64,000 nucleotides of DNA from Aquimarina megaterium XH134 (GTDB lineage: Bacteria; Bacteroidota; Bacteroidia; Flavobacteriales; Flavobacteriaceae). Positions 60,290-64,000 of the stretch are shown here, one piece after another. The stretch spans positions 1 to 64,000 of the forward strand of contig NZ_JACB01000004.1 of NCBI RefSeq assembly GCF_000520975.1, given 5' to 3'. The notes below the pieces were generated by a model, which was not told the DNA's origin, ran no database searches, and saw only the letters and a program-made list of their open reading frames with translations. Every line of letters begins with the position of its first letter. The stretch's first letter is position 1. Made by a program: the position numbers and the translations under genes.

Positions 60290-60868
60290 ATGAAAGTAGT
60301 AGGTCTAACAGGTGGTATAGGTAGTGGAAAATCTACAGTGGCCAAAATGTTTGAACAACTAGGGGTTGCAGTTTATATAGCCGATATCGAGGCTAAAAGG
60401 CTTATGAATGAGGATGCATTAGTAAAAAAGCAAATTATCGATTTATTAGGAAATGATTCGTATATAAACGAAGAGTTAAACAGATCATATATAGCAAATG
60501 TAGTGTTTAACGATTCTTCAAAACTACTTCAGTTAAATGCAATTGTTCACCCTGCTGTGGCAAACCATTTTGATTGTTGGAAAAGTAAACAAAAAGGGAA
60601 TTATGTAGTAAAAGAAGCGGCTATACTTTTTGAAAATGAAGGTCATAAACAATGTGATTATACTATTCTGGTATCGGCACCAATAGAAACAAGAATTGAA
60701 CGAGTCCTAAAAAGAGATAAAACTACAAGAGAAGATATCCTTTCTAGGATGAATAATCAGTGGGAAGATGCTCGAAAAATCCCATTAGCCGATTTTGTAA
60801 TATATAATAAAAATATAGAAGATACTGAAAATCAAGTACATAAGGTTCATGGGGAAATATCTTTATAA
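60290..60868 (+). CDS. coaE: Dephospho-CoA kinase
   Basis: Phosphorylates dephospho-CoA in the last step of CoA synthesis. A P-loop kinase of 192 residues with GLTGGIGSGKSTVA (about 5-18), DIEAKRLM for the CoA-binding region and a lid with RVLKRDKTTREDILSRMNNQ. Length is usual. It is 8 bp after the YbbR gene. Confidence 0.95.
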   Translation: MKVVGLTGGIGSGKSTVAKMFEQLGVAVYIADIEAKRLMNEDALVKKQIIDLLGNDSYINEELNRSYIANVVFNDSSKLLQLNAIVHPAVANHFDCWKSKQKGNYVVKEAAILFENEGHKQCDYTILVSAPIETRIERVLKRDKTTREDILSRMNNQWEDARKIPLADFVIYNKNIEDTENQVHKVHGEISL

Positions 60869-60940
60869 AATGTTTGTAATCCGAATCTTTCATTTTGTTA
60901 ACATTTGGTTAAACCCTAAAGTAGCTAAATGTTAAAGTCT

Positions 60941-60948
60941 TACTTTTG
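60941..60948 (+). promoter_or_regulatory. -7 box of the two-component operon (TACTTTTG)
   Basis: An exact TAnnTTTG match four bases before the ATG at 60953, the same geometry as at murQ and the glycosyltransferase gene. It separates transcription of the two-component pair from coaE. Confidence 0.6.
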
Positions 60949-60952
60949 AGTT

Positions 60953-62518
60953 ATGAATAAAAGGTTATTCGTGTTGCTGATAATCCTGATGAGTTTATCG
61001 TTAATTGGGATTATTTTTGTTCAGGGATATTGGATTAACAACACTGTAGAGAATAATGAAGAGCAGTTTTCTTTTAATGCGAAACAAATATTGATATCTG
61101 TATCTAATAGAATTCAATACAGAGAGTTTGAAGAGATGTTTTTTCCATTACAAGAGATTCTGGATAGCATAGAAGAGCCTGATAACAAAACTATACGTCA
61201 ACTTCTAAATATTAGTATTGATAATACGACAAAGTCGTTTACACATACAGATGGTATTTTAGAAGAAGACTATAAGTTGTTTTCGTCTTTTATAAATTTA
61301 AATATTGATACGGTTCGGTTAAAAAATATTTTAAATCGTAATGCCGATGTTGCTACGCAAAATGATAAAAGTGATTTTGTAAAGCAAAATTCTAAATCCA
61401 AACTAGAGAGAATACGTGGGTTAACAGATCTCCAAAGAATGGATTATGAAATAGTAATAAGCGAAATTGCCAGTTTTATACCAATACATAGAAGAGTTCA
61501 AAAAAGAGAAATAGATTATCTATTAAAGAAAGAACTGGAAGAGAGAGATATAAAAGTAGACTTTGAATATGCTATTTATAGTAATGCTTTAGCAACCAAA
61601 GTACGTTCTGATGATTTTAGTTTGGATTATCCAACAACATATGCAATACCACTTTTTGTAAATGATGAAGGCGTAAGTGAGTATCAGTTATATGTTAACT
61701 TTACTGGAAAAAAACAATATGTACTTTCTTCTATCAAGGGAATGGCCATATTATCTATAATATTTACGTTAATTATTGTAGTTGCATATTCCAGTGCTTT
61801 ATCACAATTGATGCAGCAACGGCAGATATCACAAATTAAAACAGATTTTATTAATAATATGACGCATGAGCTTAAGACTCCTATTGCTACTATTAATTTG
61901 GCATTAGATTCTATAAAGAACCCTAAAATAGGAGGAGATCCAGAGAAAGTACAGCGTTATATGAGTATGATACGTGAAGAGAATAAAAGAATGCATGCCC
62001 AAGTAGAAAATGTGTTAAGAATATCTCAGTTAGAGAAAAATGAACTTAACATTAAAAAAGAAAGACAAGAGTTGCACGATATTATTGAAGATGCAATTAC
62101 TCATGTGTCTCTACTTGTAGAAAATAGAGAAGGGTATGTGAAAATGCATTTAGGAGCGCTTAAAACAACAGTATTAGCTAATGATAGTCATTTGACTAAT
62201 GTAATTGTGAATATTCTGGATAATGCAATAAAATATTCAGAAAATGAGCCCAAAATAGATGTGTATACAGAAAATGTAAAAAATAGTATTGTTCTTAAAG
62301 TTCGTGATCAAGGAATTGGAATGAGTAAAGTTGCACAGAAAAAGATTTTTGAAAAGTTCTTTAGAGAACATACCGGAGATCTTCATAATGTAAAAGGACA
62401 CGGATTAGGGCTAACATACGTAAAGAGAATTATAGATGATCATCATGGTCAGATATGGGTGGAGAGTGAAAGGGGAAAAGGCTCCACATTTATAATTAAA
62501 TTACCGTTAATATCTTAA
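60953..62518 (+). CDS. Sensor histidine kinase, RprX-like
   Basis: A 521-residue membrane kinase. TM1 (about 5-26), a periplasmic domain of about 230 residues, TM2 (about 262-284), then the kinase core: phospho-acceptor H305 in NNMTHELKTPIA, N-box NILDNAIKYS (near 415), G1 DQGIGM and G2 GHGLGLTYVK. The signal is unknown. The conserved order coaE-kinase-regulator-miaA matches the RprXY system of Bacteroidota, which has been linked to envelope stress. It lies 3 bp upstream of the regulator. Confidence 0.9.
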   Translation: MNKRLFVLLIILMSLSLIGIIFVQGYWINNTVENNEEQFSFNAKQILISVSNRIQYREFEEMFFPLQEILDSIEEPDNKTIRQLLNISIDNTTKSFTHTDGILEEDYKLFSSFINLNIDTVRLKNILNRNADVATQNDKSDFVKQNSKSKLERIRGLTDLQRMDYEIVISEIASFIPIHRRVQKREIDYLLKKELEERDIKVDFEYAIYSNALATKVRSDDFSLDYPTTYAIPLFVNDEGVSEYQLYVNFTGKKQYVLSSIKGMAILSIIFTLIIVVAYSSALSQLMQQRQISQIKTDFINNMTHELKTPIATINLALDSIKNPKIGGDPEKVQRYMSMIREENKRMHAQVENVLRISQLEKNELNIKKERQELHDIIEDAITHVSLLVENREGYVKMHLGALKTTVLANDSHLTNVIVNILDNAIKYSENEPKIDVYTENVKNSIVLKVRDQGIGMSKVAQKKIFEKFFREHTGDLHNVKGHGLGLTYVKRIIDDHHGQIWVESERGKGSTFIIKLPLIS

Positions 62519-62521
62519 AAT

Positions 62522-63235
62522 ATGGAAACAGAAAACAAAAAGATTTTGCTTGTAGAAGATGATCCAAACTTCGGAACAGTATTAAAGGATTATCTTGTAA
62601 TGAACGATTATGATGTTGTGCATGCTAAAAATGGTATGGAAGGCTTCGAAAAATTCAAAAAGGATGATTATGATATGTGTATTCTTGATGTCATGATGCC
62701 TTATAAAGATGGATTTACATTAGCAAAGGAGATTAGAGAAAAAAATGAAGAAATACCAATCATCTTTTTAACTGCAAAAGCAATGAAAGAAGATGTATTG
62801 AAAGGATACAAAGTAGGGGCAGATGATTACCTTAATAAGCCTTTTGATAGCGAAGTGTTGTTAATGAAAATACAAGCTATTATGCAGCGTAAAAGCACAG
62901 AATCTGTTGCCGATAGTAAACAGTTTGAGTTTAACGTTGGAGGCTTTCATCTTAATTCGAAACTTCGCTTTTTAACGTTTAAAGAAGAAGATCCAATTAA
63001 ACTTTCTCCAAAAGAGAATGAATTACTTCGCTTACTAGCGTTACATCTTAATGATTTAATGCCTAGAGAATTAGCATTGACAAAAATATGGAGGGATGAT
63101 AATTATTTTACCTCTCGTAGTATGGATGTATATATAGCCAAACTTAGAAAATATTTGAAGAAAGACGAAAATGTCGAAATTCTTAATATTCATGGAGAAG
63201 GATTTAGACTAGTTGTAAGAAACGAAGAATCGTAG
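62522..63235 (+). CDS. OmpR/PhoB-family response regulator, RprY-like
   Basis: A 237-residue DNA-binding regulator. The receiver domain has the acidic pocket EDD (12-14), phospho-acceptor D56 in CILDVMMP, T84 in FLTAKA and K106 in LNKPFDS. The winged helix C-terminal half contains LSPKENELLRLLALHLNDL and RSMDVYIAKLRKYL. It is the partner of the preceding kinase. A bidirectional terminator follows. Confidence 0.93.
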   Translation: METENKKILLVEDDPNFGTVLKDYLVMNDYDVVHAKNGMEGFEKFKKDDYDMCILDVMMPYKDGFTLAKEIREKNEEIPIIFLTAKAMKEDVLKGYKVGADDYLNKPFDSEVLLMKIQAIMQRKSTESVADSKQFEFNVGGFHLNSKLRFLTFKEEDPIKLSPKENELLRLLALHLNDLMPRELALTKIWRDDNYFTSRSMDVYIAKLRKYLKKDENVEILNIHGEGFRLVVRNEES

Positions 63236-63259
63236 GAATAGTAACGGTAACTAACTTCT

Positions 63260-63303
63260 AAAAAAAGTTCACTATGTGCAATTATCATAGTGAGCTTTTT
63301 TTT
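63260..63303. terminator. Bidirectional terminator between the regulator and miaA
   Basis: The stem AAGTTCACTATG / CATAGTGAGCTT (one G-T pair) is flanked by seven A and eight T residues, so it works both ways. Its right arm overlaps the last codons and stop of miaA (stop at 63285-63287). Confidence 0.85.
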
Positions 63304-64000
63304 ATATGCATTATAATAGATTTAATATCTTCTTTGTAGTCATACCAACTAATTTCTAAATCTTTTTTAAACCAGGTAAGCTGTCTTTTGGCAAAACGTC
63401 TGGTGTTTTTTTTGATTTCAGAAAGAGCAAAATCCAAATCCCATTCTTCATCCAGGTATTTAAATATTTCTTTATACCCAACAGTGTTTAATGCATTTAA
63501 TGATTTATAAGAGTAAAGGCTTTTTACTTCATCTAGTAAACCCGCTTCAACCATTAATTCTACTCGTTGGTTTATTCTGTCATAAATAGTTTGTCTTTCT
63601 GCAGTAACCCCAATTTTAATAGTGTTAAAAGGTCGTTTCTTTCGTGGTTTAGTAAGAAATGATGAATAAGGTTCTCCACTGCCAATACATATTTCTAGAG
63701 CCCTCATAACTCTATGTGTATTGTTTAGATCTACCTTTTCGTAATACAATGGATCCAAAATTTTTAATTGTTGCTGCAAATTTTCGATTCCTTTGTCGTT
63801 ATATTCTTTTTGAAGTTCTTGTCTAATCTTTATATCTATTTCAGGAAAACGATCCAACCCCTTGGTTACCGCATCGATATAGAGCCCAGAACCTCCAACT
63901 AGAATAGCATAGTCATTGCTTTTGAATAATTCATTAAGTTTATCTAAAGCATCTTTTTCAAAATCACCTACACTGTATTCATTCTTAATACTTATGTGTT
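63285..64000 (-). CDS. miaA: tRNA dimethylallyltransferase MiaA, 5' end outside the window
   Basis: The reading frame stays open to the window edge, so the N-terminus with the P-loop lies outside. Visible parts include FKSNDYAILVGGSGLYIDAV (matching the LVGGTGLYIDAL motif of MiaA), NTHRVMRALEI and GYKEIFKYL, and the C-terminal KNTRRFAKRQLTWFKKD, which is diagnostic. It adds the isopentenyl group to A37 of tRNAs reading UNN codons. About 239 residues are visible; a TTG at 63857 is internal, not the start. Confidence 0.95.
   Translation of the reverse strand, partial: HISIKNEYSVGDFEKDALDKLNELFKSNDYAILVGGSGLYIDAVTKGLDRFPEIDIKIRQELQKEYNDKGIENLQQQLKILDPLYYEKVDLNNTHRVMRALEICIGSGEPYSSFLTKPRKKRPFNTIKIGVTAERQTIYDRINQRVELMVEAGLLDEVKSLYSYKSLNALNTVGYKEIFKYLDEEWDLDFALSEIKKNTRRFAKRQLTWFKKDLEISWYDYKEDIKSIIMHIKKSSL

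Overview
The window looks like a chromosomal segment of a marine-type Bacteroidota, family Flavobacteriaceae (Aquimarina or a close relative is a guess from overall gene character, not something shown here). The signs are AT-rich DNA, many -7 boxes of the Bacteroidota form TAnnTTTG, few Shine-Dalgarno-like sites, DUF4249/TonB receptor pairing, a type IX secretion (T9SS) sorting domain with PorP/SprF and OmpA partners, a Bacteroidota omega-like RNA polymerase subunit, and the gene run bamD-rpoZ-coaBC-porD-recN. No rRNA, tRNA, CRISPR array, insertion sequence or prophage was recognised.

Layout. 0-5.7 kb: a 67-residue cysteine-rich peptide with a leader resembling Bacteroidota secreted-peptide leaders, then a translesion cassette (Y-family polymerase plus short DnaE-type polymerase) holding two perfect inverted repeats, then a periplasmic coiled-coil protein. 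6-16 kb: a DinB-fold protein, murQ with a small membrane protein, a DUF4249 lipoprotein with its TonB-dependent receptor, a serine hydrolase, and an ECF sigma / anti-sigma / DUF4097 operon. That operon and the neighbouring outer-membrane-type gene share one bipartite promoter-like motif, which suggests an autoregulated local regulon. 16-24.5 kb: monomeric isocitrate dehydrogenase, a nearly 1 kb stretch without a clear gene but with an orphan terminator, rplS, trmD, an N-terminally extended GAPDH and an HtrA protease.

24.6-35.9 kb: dapF-GNAT-mltG, a lysozyme-like protein, an RsmI-like methyltransferase, a low-molecular-weight phosphatase, dnaA, and the overlapping run ribD-HAD-EamA-YigZ. 36-44.9 kb: GNAT-prmC-LOG, ligA followed by three tandem lysoplasmalogenase-like (YhhN) membrane proteins, then DUF6913-dapA-Kir channel. 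45-50.8 kb: bamD-rpoZ-coaBC-porD-recN and a CAP-domain lipoprotein. 50.8-56.7 kb: a T9SS cell-surface module (large SprB/cadherin-like adhesin, PorP/SprF, OmpA-family protein). 57.4-64 kb: fabI, then glycosyltransferase-YbbR-coaE, an RprXY-like two-component system, and miaA running off the right edge.

Most of the window is housekeeping. The parts most worth a second look are the cysteine-rich peptide at the left edge, the inverted repeats in the polymerase cassette, the shared ECF-type promoter motif, the orphan terminator near 18.6 kb with a possible 49-residue ORF, and several genes whose -7 box sits so close to the start codon that the mRNA is probably leaderless.
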